Positions 54,049-64,000 of a DNA stretch of 64,000 nt are shown here, in pieces. The notes under the pieces are model-generated. The model did not search any database, was not told where the DNA came from, and saw nothing but the letters and a program-made list of their open reading frames with translations. This DNA comes from Ephemerocybe angulata (taxonomy: Eukaryota > Basidiomycota > Agaricomycetes > Agaricales > Psathyrellaceae). Location of the stretch: contig JAACJK010000060.1 in the NCBI GenBank assembly GCA_013368325.1, forward strand, positions 744,001 through 808,000, in the 5' to 3' direction. Each line of letters starts with the position of its first letter. Position 1 is the first letter of the stretch. Both the position numbers and the translations under genes were made by a program.

Positions 54049-56339
54049 TCACTTCATCAACGCCTTCTCATACTTTCTCCTCATCATCAGCGCCTCCATC
54101 TCGAGTCTCTTTGTCTCTTCCTTCCGCTCAGCACATTTCTCTTCGGTCCAGGACCCACGGCCAAGAGCCAGCTGTTGCCTTGCATATTGTTCCCTCCTCT
54201 TCGCTTTGGTGACTTCATGGTCAGCGTCAGAACATTGTTTGAGTAGCTGTGTCCTGTCTGTGGCGACAGTAAGATGCGATGTGGAGGGTTGTATTTTGGC
54301 CGTGTCGCGATTTCCACCACCTGTGATGGTTCGTTTACGACCATCGTCCTCCAGCTGGGAGACACCTGAACTCCTGGTTGGACGAACGTGCTTACCGTCT
54401 AGTCTCTCCAGTATGGAAGCCTGCTCTTGGCCCTTCCGCTGCACTTTCTTTCCCAACTCCCGTCGTATTCTCTGAAGGGCAAGTTCATACTTTTCCACAA
54501 CACCCGCGGCTTCCTCGACGCGGTCCGCAGTCCATCGTGGCTTCTTGGCACTTAGTGCGGTTTCTCCGTAGGCCAACCTCCTTCGAGCCAGGAGTAGTTG
54601 ATGAGTCATTTCAGCATCCTGACCACGGAGGAAAGCAAGCCTCGTTTCTTCGTCAGCATCACCTTCACCAGTCTCGTCGTCCTCATTCGCTGCATCCCCT
54701 TCACCAGCCTTGTTCTCCTCATTCGCTGGATCGCCCTTCCCAGCTCCATCATGGATGCTGCCTTCCACCAATCCTCCGTGAATCCAACTAGGTGCCTGCA
54801 CCTCCTTCTTCCTCGCTTCTTCGTACGCTAGTCTCTTTGCTGTCGCGTCCTGACGGTATTCCTCGGTTTTTGCCTTCACGCCTTCCAGCCTTTCTTCCGA
54901 CCAACCACTCTTCTTGGCCATGGTCCGAGTCTCCGCATACTTCTGACGTTGGCACGCCTTACGCAATTCGTCGTCGGCCAAGAGACTATCACAGAGGAGT
55001 TGATGAACGTCGGTCTGATGGTTGCCGCCGAGGGCTCTTGCATCGCTTTCGCTTTCAGTTGACTGGGTACCGTAAGCGGTACTAATTGAAGTCGCAGAAG
55101 GCAAGGTTATATGAGATCTGTTGACGAGCGGTGACTCTGCTGCAGCAGGTTGAGACCCAGTCGCGTCGAAAGGGGTTAACTTTGACAGGACTTGAGAAAA
55201 GGGGGGTAGCATCAGGGTAAAAGGGGTGCCGAAGAATGAGGGAGGGGATGCGTTAGAGGTGCTCCTCGTACTGCGCGGCGACGGGGTTGACTCCTGAAGC
55301 GGCACTTCCGACCTTCGAATGCGAGGAGCAGGACAAGGGGTCGATGGGTCATTGTTAGAGACTGTCGCTACGGGAGTAACGAGGACCTGTGTGTAGCGCG
55401 CAATGGTAGAGCGAACACTATCCTCCTCAGCCTCCTGGACCACGGGGTAACGCGCTAAATTGCTGACGTATCGAGCCTGGGTTCCAGACGTAGATGTGCT
55501 GCGCTGGTCTGAAGTGCCGTCAGTAAGATCCAGTACAGACGCATAACAGGAAGTAGGCTTACGGTTGAATGGATCCCTGATAGATTCCTCTACTACAGGA
55601 CTAAAGGGCGCTGGTCGGTAGCCCCTAGGAGGATGGAAATTGATTCCATGCTCTTCGTTCCCCAAGTAGGGAGTAGTATAATCGCTGAGGAGTTGAGGTT
55701 GAGGTCTAGAAGAAGGTTTAACTTTGCTGTTTTGATCTGGGGCATTATTGGTAAGATTGTAGAACACAGTGACGACAATGGGAAGGCTCACGGTGGACTG
55801 CATCCCTGGGAGGGCCACTCGCCACTGGAGCGAAGGGCACCTGCATGGAGCGCATAGGAGGAAGGTCGAAATCTTCTTCTTCCTCACGATACAGAGTAAA
55901 TTCGCCGATGTGTCGAGGTTGAGGAGTTGAGGTAGGCGTGCTGTAATGGTCTGTTATTTCATCAGCAAGATTGCAGGACGTAGCCACGTCAATGAGGGAC
56001 TTACGACGATATGAGACCCTGATAGAAGCTGAAGCTGCCGCTGCTGAAGAGAGGGGAATTCGTGAATAGTTGCCATCATCATCCGCTTCGTCGACGAAAT
56101 GATAAGCAAGGTCGCTGGTGTGTCGAGGTTGCAAGATAGAGGCAGTATGAGATGTGCTGGTGCTGTCCTGGTCTGGAATGCCACCACCATTCTTCGTAAG
56201 ATTGTCGAATAATCATATGACAGCACGGGCGCTTACACTTCGCTCTCCCATATGGGCTCATGGCTAAACTCCGAGGAGTCAACCCACCTGAAAATGGAAG
56301 CGGGACAAGTTGGGGACGAGAGCAAACGCGCAAAGCCAT
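54049..56339 (-). CDS. protein with N-terminal exon repeats and three W-S/T-x-E coiled-coil repeats
   Basis: Exons 56339-56237, 56172-56005, 55950-55792, 55736-55563 and 55508-54049; introns 64, 54, 55 and 54 nt, the four junctions all phase 1; 687 codons plus stop. The fourth intron (55,562-55,509) is a multiple of three without a stop, so an unspliced reading would be 18 residues longer. Exons 2-5 look like diverged copies of one unit: QDSTSTSHTASILQPRHTSD, HYSTPTSTPQPRHIGEF, SSRPQPQLLSDYTTPY, QRSTSTSGTQARYVSNLA. The C-terminal half has three similar charged helices, each with a Trp motif: GWSEERLEGVKAKTEEY, RWTADRVEEAAGVVEKYE, SWTEEKCAERKEETKRLE, separated by acidic linkers (NEENKAGEGDAANEDDETGE). 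No known domain. The start MALRVCSRP is tentative; MSPYGRAK further in is an alternative. The family and function are unknown. Confidence 0.65.
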
Positions 56340-57232
56340 TCATTTTCCGCGGCACCTCAATAAATAGACGACTGCCAGTGGTTTCAGTGGACCAACTTGA
56401 ATCCCCATCCAGACCTGTCAAACAGACAAAGGATGGTAGATATCGGAAGGGTCACATAGGTAGTCGTCGAATGTGAAAGGAAAAGGCCATATCGCAACCC
56501 AGAGTGGCAAGCCGCAATATTAATGGTTTGTGGTTTGTGTGGCTAGATGTGGCGTCAGCCTCTCGATAATTATAATCTGAGTATAATATACTACAGGTTG
56601 CGACACCATTAGAACGAAACATTCACACACCATACCCATACCGTATTACGGCCTGCGAATTTGCAGTGGACATGCGCAGTGACTATACGTTTGAACGTCA
56701 GGAGTGCGACATATTGGCACGGTCGCCCCACTGGCAAAACGTTCCCTGGTAAGTATCAGTGACCACTCAAACTGGGCCTAATCGCCTAATCTCCTTGTCC
56801 CAACTCATGGCTTTCGCTGTATCCATCCTAGCCTCATAATTATGGAACGAATTCAAGACTAGGTGATCAATCCTACTCCTATACAGCGACTCAGATAGTA
56901 AAATATCAGAGACGTGATGTAACACTCCAACCCGAGTATATACACCACACGCACAAGAGGCATGATAAGAGAACAAGAAGGGAGGCTGAGGATCCTGTAA
57001 ACGGAAGAGAGCGAGCAAAGTCGTCTGGGATAAAACTTATGTTGATTTTGGAAGCACGTCCGTGAGCTAGTCTCGACTAGTCAGCTTCGTCTGACGGTTT
57101 AAAAGTGACACCACCTACGTCTAGCCTTCCAAATAACTATCTCTTGGAGTGGCCCTTGAGTGCAGGCAGCCACTCGAATATCATTTGAGGGTGTCGCGTC
57201 CGTATCGCTGACCTGAAGTATGATCTATTGAT
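56340..57232. other. intergenic stretch
   Basis: Promoter region of the preceding minus-strand gene and 3' flank of the WD40 gene. No exon chain seen. Confidence 0.35.
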
Positions 57233-58571
57233 TTAGTCGTCCTCGAAACTGAGGGTTATATTATCACGCACTGCAAGCAAAGTTACATCTGATTGGGACA
57301 GCCCATCACCTAAAGATAGTCAGGACCGACTCGACTCAGGACGGCTACGAAACGACATACCTAAAGACAGACGTTGGGCACGAAGATTTACTCCTACATG
57401 CCACAGATTAACTTTCCCGAGGCCGGCTCCAATAAAATAGCGGCCTTCGTGCACAAATCGACCCGGGCGGTTTCGCAGGCTTTGGTGGGCATTTACGTTC
57501 GTAAGGTCAGGATCGCAGAGACGACTGAGCCTCTCTTTAGTTTTCAAGTCGAAGATATCGAAAGCTGATTTCCTGTTGGGTACTGAGAAATATCTTCCGT
57601 CCGGAGAAAGCGCGCCCGCGTAGCTAGTTGCGACTTGAGGAACAGGGTACAACACATTCATCAGAGTAAGACACGAACATCACGTTGTCAAGATCGAGTA
57701 ACGTTGAGAGCCTTTGGGTGCGGAGGTCCCAGGAACTGATCCAGTTTCAGTAAGGCGCCAATCAAGGAGTCTGCCATGGAGCGTACCGTACACCATGATG
57801 GAGATATGCTAGAACGAGAAGGTTGGGGTCTGCCTCGTTCCATCCAATGAAAGTGACCTCTATATCTTCGTCAGACTGGTAGTGGATGACAGGACCGGGA
57901 ATGTTGTATTTCAGCTCCCAAAGTTCTGGCGATGGCATTCTGTCAGTTGTGAAAGATGGTCGATGGGAGGCAGAACACACCGTTTGCTATGTCGGGTTCA
58001 CTGTGCAGGCTCTCCTCAGTGTTCTTTGGGACAACAGTCCACACAGTAGCATAGTTGTCTCCAGAAACAATCGCGAGATGAGTGCTATGCTTATTGAGCG
58101 CAAGATACCTGACAGGCTGTTTGGAGGCAAGAAAGACGTGGGCAGAAGTTCCCTTCACCCCATGAATTAGAGATCGTTCAATGTTGTAGAGCCTCCACTA
58201 ACCTCTGCCTTCATCGATATGACTAGCACATCGCCCGTTGTAGCGCCTGCAAGGAGAACGTCTGGTTTCGCCCATGCCATGTAGCTGATTTCGTCGTCGG
58301 GACCGCCTTCCAATGGATACTCCGTCATCAGGGTCCAAGTTTCGATCTCTCGCCCATCAGCTTTGGAGACCGCTACCGTCCAGATACATAATTTCAGAAC
58401 GAATGATCCAGCGAGAAACTTTCCGCTGGAGGAGAACGATAGATGACGCAGTAGCGGCGGGGAAACTTCTTGTTCCAATGGAAGGGGGATAGAAGCGGCG
58501 GGGATATACTTCATGATGGTGTGACCAGGGGGGGAGCTGTCTGGCTCAATACGAGTCTCTTCATTCGACAT
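57233..58571 (-). CDS. WD40-repeat protein
   Basis: Six exons: 58571-58203, 58152-57981, 57925-57787, 57735-57679, 57623-57361 and 57309-57233; introns 50-55 nt; 358 codons plus stop, all phases consistent. It starts MSNEETRIEPD. WD-type blades are visible as LRHLSFSSSGKFLAGSFVLK then LCIWTV, EISYMAWAKPDVLLAGATTG, RYLALNKHSTHLAIVSGDN then TVW, TFIGWNEADPNLLVLAY then GVRSWDLRTQ, YAGALSPDGRYFSVPNRKSA then FDIFDLKT, and FVHEGRYFIGAGLGKVNLWH. This is the spacing of a beta-propeller, here about six or seven short blades, and matches a mushroom WD40 family without an assigned role. It probably serves as a scaffold. It is somewhat short for a full seven-blade propeller but shows no frame break. Confidence 0.78.
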
Positions 58572-61500
58572 CTGACCGAGGAGGAAGAAGCCTGCTGTAG
58601 GGTCTGGGCGTTAAAGCTCAAAGGCGAGGTGTAGTCAAAGAATATGAGGAAGGACAAGACAAAGGAACGAGTCTGCACGGTGCCTCAGGCCGGATTGCCA
58701 ACAGCCACCGAATCGACTTCGGACTCCTCCGAGTAGTACATAAGTAGTTCCGGATCCGGAGTGGGGGATCACCCGTTTGTTGTGGAGCATGTGGTGGGGG
58801 CTAAGCGCTAAGCGCTAAGCCTTGGCAGCCACACAAGAATCAACTTGCACGCACAGAATAAACTTCTTATATCTTGATAAAATTGAAGCCAAATTGAAGC
58901 CTGTGGGCGTATAACCCTGTACCGCCGAATGTTAACTATCTCGCTTACTAGTAGTGTCCTGGGCAATCAGTAGTCGAACTCTAGTTCTGCGTATACATAG
59001 ATTAGAGATGATATATGAATAAAGCATGAATACCAGGGAACGATGAGAAAGAGATGCGATTAGCTCATCGCACCAGTTCACCACCGTGAGACGAAACAGT
59101 TGCCAGGAATCAACCGGGCAAGAATTAGAAAGGCGAAATGGCCAGATAGTAGTCTGATGGACGAGGAGGAAAGTTCCTAGACACTTCAGCGGACACAGGG
59201 AAATGCAAGCTACATCGAGGTAGAGAACCGCCGTGCCCATTGACAAGAGTCGACAACCTTAAAACGCCCGGGAATCGCCAACATTACTGAACTAAGTAGC
59301 AACCTATACTTCATTTAAACTTCCCGCCAGTTCAAATGCTGTAGTCTACAAAATGGAAAAATAGACCCAACGCAATACGACATCGTGTTGATACGGATGT
59401 CATGGAAGGGATGGGGACACGGGGATGAAAAGAGTCTTTTCCAAATTTCTTAGTCACGTACTTGTTGCCGTGAATACAAGCGTCTTCCAGAGCTTCGGGG
59501 GAGAGCACCCACTAGTCGGGCGCCATATGTGGGTAGAAGGGGAACTCGTCGACGTTGGCGCGTTTGCGCCCGAAATTCAATCTGGGGAGACCATTAGAGT
59601 AGTGGGGATGGGGATGGGGATATCACAAAAGCATAAGTAAACCAACCACGGAAAGAGAGTCGAGATAGTAGCCACCTCGTTACTTCAAAAGCGCCAGTCA
59701 CACCTGCTCAGTGAACAAGAGTTCGATATGTTTCCGGGGACTATAATCGAAGGTATGGGAATGATTCACGGATGACCAGATACGTCCGGGTGTTAGTCAG
59801 AAAGGCTGGGTCTCTCCGTCTTCACGGTATCTTCAGCCTGGCGGGCGAGTACAGTCAGGCTTCTGCCGATAAGGAGGAGCAGGCGACTCAGATACTGTAC
59901 AAGGGGAAAACAAACGATTAGTGATTATGTTTGAAATTCCAGAGATTGAGATCATACCTTGCTGTTGATTATATCGGAAATGGATGCGAGGGTGGCTCAT
60001 GACGCTGTCGCTGTGTACACCTCGCCGCCACGAACACAGGGCGAAGGTGATGAGAGGACCTCGACAACCTCCTCTTGGGCACGACGAGCTTCAAGAGTTC
60101 TCTTGTCAAGGAAGCAGTACAGTAGGAGATCTGCTGAGAGACGAGCTTCACCATCGAACGGGTGTACGGTCAGGGTCAGAGTAGAAACAACCCGGACTCC
60201 GACGAAGACGAACCCGTTAAGCAGGATGTGGGCCGGAGAAAGAGAACATTGATCTTCGCGGGTGCCTCTGTCTCCATGTCTCCATCCTGGAGCTTGAGGT
60301 CAGTATACTCCGACAGCCTTGCATGGTGGTCACGATAACGAACAACAGAACTCACATTGCGCCTTCTGGAGAATGGGAGTCGAGTCTATGATGCTGACGA
60401 CGGCTTCTCGAGCGTGTGTTCGAGGGGGACTAGGATTACGACTGAGGGAGGCCGAAACGAGTTGAGACCTATAAATTTATAAACATACCCATTTACTTAG
60501 GCCCCCCACACACCTTTCATAACCTCGAGTAGACGTCGATATACCACAGAGTGCTCCGATAACCAGGCGCAGGCGACTCAGTGCGTGCCGTTGACGGTGG
60601 ACGAATCAGACAGGCAATTCGTCCAATTCGTTGGAACTGTCGAATACGCTGCATATGGCGAGATGTTCCCAGGCTTGCAACTCCGACACCGACTCTCCTT
60701 CAGTTATCATCTCTCTCTCACTAGACATTCCATACCACCTACTCAGAATATTGTCAGAGATGGCGCTTTAGTAGTGCGGGCTCCCTGGAATCACTGGTGA
60801 GCATGGAATCCGGGCCTGTTCACGATGGGGCATTGAACGCACACAATTAGGCGCTCGTGGTCTGTAGACGGCCGAACTGGGGCAGGTTGTTCATAATTGG
60901 AATTTGGGCGCGCACCTTGGTGAGAAAAAGCAGCCCTCTGAGAATTTCGGATTTTCATTCCCACATAGCTCACTGTTGAGAAAACGCTTGCGTCAAGTCT
61001 TCTCTTCCCGTGCCCCCGATTGTTCATGGACAAAATCGCAATCTCTCCCCTGTCTGCGTCTATTCACTCGACTTATGCGTCACTATCTCATTATGCAGTG
61101 CTCCTGGCCTTCGTAGTCCCGCCTCTGCCCCACCAGGACCATTTTTCAATCGTGAGTCTGCCTGCTTATATCCCACTTTCATAACGACCCTTACACAATC
61201 TCCCGCAGTCTCTAAGCGGCCATTCACAGTCGCCTTTCTCAAGGTTACAAGAATCTCGCTGCGCAGAGATGCGCTCGATGGCCAAGGTCAGTTTGGTCAA
61301 GCTGCTAGAATTGCGTGGGTTAAACGATTCCGTCGTTCCACTACTCGAAGTCCTGAAGCTTGATCTCCCCCAGATGTACCTCCTCGCTCTTTTCACGCCG
61401 AGGGCCCGAAACTACCCGCGCTACACTTCTACTCTTGAACTACAGCTGTCATAATTCAAGTGCAGCCCGCCCTCAAGGTCAACAGGCACTCCCCTCAGCA

Positions 61501-61967
61501 AGGCACGTCATTTACGATCAAGGTGCAGCCACCCTTCTTTTTCTTCTTCAGGACGAACCTCACTCAACCGTCAAAATACCATCACAACGCCCTATCGCCC
61601 CAGGCCGTCCGAGACGATGTGGCCATTTTATGCCTTTCATCACTCTAAGCTGCACTCCAAGCAGCAGTGTGTCCCTGGAAAGATCGGGTGGCATCTCGGC
61701 ATGCGAGGCATCTCTGTACCTGCTCCGCCCGCCCAGGCCATTTCACCTCTTCTGCAATACTTGGGGGCATAGGAGCTTCAATCTCGGTGCAAATCAATGC
61801 CAGTTAGATCGATCTACGAACATCATCGCATACGACTCCTCGCAACGTTAAATTCAGCGGAGAAATCTGTAACTTTACTCGGTCAGAAGCGTCAAGCCGC
61901 TGACGCCATCCCATCCTCTCTCCATTAAACGTCAAGGGCGCCATTGCCACCGCACTTCCCTTCCTCA
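58572..61967. other. long gene-poor stretch
   Basis: About 3.4 kb. It contains fossil repeat copy 7 (60,570-60,760). On the minus strand around 60,290-59,960 there is an open, coding-like patch (SADLLLYCFLDKRTLEARRA in one frame) with no linkable exons. Around 61,000-61,450 the plus strand has several splice-like sites but no frame that I can close. Nothing else supported. Confidence 0.35.
60570..60760 (+). repeat. dispersed coding-derived fossil repeat, copy 7
   Basis: Reads PLTVDESDRQFVQFVGTVEY then GEMFPGLQLRHRLSF in one open frame; preceded, as at 53.25 kb, by CAGGCGCAGGCG. It is a 5' part only. Confidence 0.6.
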
Positions 61968-63034
61968 CTAACTCGACTCGCAGTCCATGGTATCCCCCGC
62001 CTCCACCTCCCACGCCATCCCCTTCTCCTCATAGCCACCGAACGACTCAGGCACTTCGAGCATCGACCCCTCGAGAATATGGGCATGACCGAGATCGTCC
62101 CAGACTGCCGCACCCATCTCATATCCGCCTTCTGGTCTGTCGACGTCGTGCTCGCTTTGGATGCTGGAGGTGCTCGAGTCGTTCCGCTCTGAATGCAACT
62201 GCCCTGTAAAAATTCCTGATGACGCGCTCTCCGGAAAGTGTGCTGCTTCGGGGCTATCAGCGTCGTCGTGGGCGGTTCCCAAATTTCCTCTCGTCATCAC
62301 GGTTGAATAGATTTCTGGAACAGTGGCCAGCATGATTGGACGGGTCCAGGTCAGCTGTTCCTCTTCCCCCGCCTGGTATCCTTCGCCCTCCCCATTCTCG
62401 TCGTCGGTTCCGTTGCCAATGACCTCGATGCCACCCTTTTATCATGAATACCCGAATCACAGAAATAAGTAAAACTCTTCTTGATATTATGCGCTGAAAT
62501 CCTGACCTCCGATTCATCCAGAAACAGAAACACGCGTCCCGTCCCTTGTCCTTCGAATCTTTCGCACCGCTGCTGATACTGCTCCACACCACTGGACGGA
62601 ACTTCCGGAGTTGCTCCAGATTGACCGTCGTTAACTTCAAGGAAAGTCTTTGATGCGGCGGTTTCTCTGTCTGTGAGCTCCTCGCTGGATAATTCGTAAT
62701 TGGGCAAAACATCGTTTATGGGCGAAAGGAGGAAGGGAAGAGTAAGAGACGCAATGGCGAATAGAACTAGAAAGAGTATGTCGATTGTGAGCTCGATAGT
62801 GCTCGATGCTGTGGAAAGCATCGCGTGCCATAGAAGCTGTGACCAGCTGACAGTCGAGAGGGAAGGCATGAGAGGGGAGAGTTCCGCAAGGGATGTTGAC
62901 GTTGGAGGAGGCGTCTTGTAGCTAGGTAGCGAGCAAGTCAGAAGCAATACAAAGGAAAAACTTCGTGTGATGGGTGAAAGGACTGGTCCGTTTAACGTGG
63001 AGTGATTTCTGAAGGGTTCTTTGTGTCGGGCCAA
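61968..63034 (-). CDS. two-TM protein with long acidic tail
   Basis: Two exons, 63034-62507 and 62435-61968, with a 71-nt intron; 331 codons plus stop. It starts MARHKEPFRN. Two hydrophobic segments: about residues 23-38 (TRSFSFVLLLTCSLP), which could be a signal anchor, and about 81-104 (ELTIDILFLVLFAIASLTLP). The rest is acidic and hydrophilic: EELTDRETAASKTF, TPEVPSSGVEQYQQ, VFLFLDESE, then exon 2 with GNGTDDENGEGEGYQAGEEE and SEHDVDRPEGGYEMGA to the end at DTMDCESS. No catalytic motif and no family that I recognise. Topology would put the long tail on one side of the membrane. The clean intron and lack of stops over 331 codons support a real gene. Confidence 0.65.
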
Positions 63035-63398
63035 TCGAATGACGACTTTGTCACTTTGTCTCGTAGCTTGGGGGACAATGGTAATGCTCAGAATAGACTG
63101 TTCGTACTCCGGTTACCAGCAAAACAAAAATGCCTTTGGTGGCTTACACGAGGCTTGAAATGCAAGCTTTGAGATGTAGATCATTCGATTGGCCGTCGTG
63201 CCCAACGTTCACCCTGCGAAAAATGAACTCAGATTCAGAAAGACAATTAATTTGAGCACGTTGGGCGCCCGAAATCCAACGCCTCCAGGTAGCCTCGAGG
63301 TGACGAGCCGCAACTCAGAAGTCAAATAAGTAGCGGCGGTTGCCTGCCCGTTGATTGTAGAGAAGAAACTCTAGCAAACCCAGTCTGTCTACGCCAGC
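63035..63398. promoter_or_regulatory. divergent intergenic region
   Basis: The 364-bp gap separates the start of the minus-strand two-TM gene from the start of the plus-strand nucleoplasmin-like gene, so both promoters must lie here. No element called. Confidence 0.3.
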
Positions 63399-64000
63399 AT
63401 GTCTTCATGGTGAGCATATCCTTCAGTTTCTCCAAGAAGCAAGCTGAATATCCTCCTATCCTCCAGGTTCTCTGCAAAGGTGGATGCTGGGACGGCCTTT
63501 CATCTACGACCAACTCTTCGAACAACCATCACCAATGCGTGCATTGCACAGAAGAATCCCATTGAAGAAGGGACACGTGGCTCACTGATCTTCACGGCAG
63601 TGGGGACTCCTGAGATCACAGGGCCGATCGCAAGGTTTGTGAGATATACGGTGTGTCTAATCTATTGGGGTCACTCTGAAGCAGTTGGCTGATATTATGG
63701 CGCCATCGTCTACAGTGCGAACAAGTGCTTCTCAACCTGGAGCTGGAGGCTGGGAGGGAGTACATTATACAAGCACAAGGATCGTTGTAAGTCCATTCAA
63801 TGGCATGTTTTGAGGATCTCCTCATCCAATGGTGCAACAGCTCCATCGACTTGGTTGGGTCCGTTGAGCTTGGTATGGGCGAGGACGCCCCAGCCGCTCT
63901 ACACGGGCCTGGCACGCCGCCGTCGAGTAAAGCATGCGGGAAGCGAAAGGCATGCGACCCCGCACCAGGCCAATCAGCTCCGAAGAGGAGGAAGGAGATT
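63399..64000 (+). CDS. nucleoplasmin-like (FKBP N-terminal type) protein, truncated by window end
   Basis: Exons 63399-63409, 63467-63650, 63716-63786 and 63841 to beyond 64,000; introns 57, 65 and 54 nt, all in frame. It starts MSSWFSAKVDAGTAFHLRP. The fold matches the nucleoplasmin-like N-terminal domain of fungal FKBP39/Fpr3-Fpr4 proteins: RTTITNACIAQKNPIEEGTR, SLIFTAVGTPEITG, CEQVLLNLELEAGREYIIQA, SIDLVGSVELGMGED; these domains form pentamers that bind histones. An acidic turn and basic stretches follow (KACGKRKACDPA, SAPKRRKEI at the edge), as in the nucleolar linker before an FKBP domain. Whether an FK506-binding domain follows lies outside the window. Confidence 0.65.

Overview
The window looks like nuclear DNA of a basidiomycete fungus, most likely an Agaricomycete. 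This rests on many short GT-AG introns (about 47-72 nt) that close reading frames exactly, on both strands, and on families common in mushroom genomes: a MYND-finger protein, SUN-domain proteins, a LaeA-like methyltransferase, a WD40 protein and TAF2 with a C-terminal bromodomain region. There are no bacterial operons, no rRNA or tRNA gene that I can support, no CRISPR and no recognisable transposase or reverse transcriptase. All identities come from reading translated and hand-spliced frames; no search was run.

Layout: 0-5 kb holds decayed gene pieces (a zinc-finger C-terminal fragment and partial TAF2 copy A). 5-14.4 kb carries four intact multi-exon minus-strand genes: a coiled-coil protein, a 2OG-Fe(II) oxygenase, a MYND protein and an orphan, with a GTGAG-rich tandem repeat at 9.5-10.3 kb. 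14.6-18 kb is a mosaic of an inverted-repeat arm, a Q/M/P-rich transcription-factor remnant and a COG6 remnant. 18.6-23.6 kb holds a minus-strand nuclear-type protein and a plus-strand methyltransferase. 24.1-27.7 kb is TAF2 copy B, a nearly full-length pseudogene that keeps its introns. 27.8-30.3 kb is repeat mosaic. 30.5-34.5 kb has a SUN-domain gene and a divergently oriented coiled-coil/transmembrane gene.

35.1-45.8 kb is the most striking part: one very long gene of roughly 65 short exons, almost all bounded by phase-1 introns. Its centre (38.1-42.8 kb) is a tandem array of a 394-bp, three-exon module that stays open through every copy. 45.8-53.1 kb is mostly gene-free: the second inverted-repeat arm (49.9-51.9 kb) and a broken SUN-domain copy. 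54.0-56.3 kb is another gene with diverged phase-1 exon repeats; 57.2-58.6 kb is a WD40 gene; 62-63 kb is a two-TM acidic-tail gene; the window ends inside a nucleoplasmin-like gene.

Two themes run through the window. First, fragments of housekeeping genes have been copied at the DNA level (introns kept), inverted and left to decay among repeats. Second, at least two genes grow by tandem duplication of symmetric phase-1 exons, which adds protein repeats without breaking the frame.
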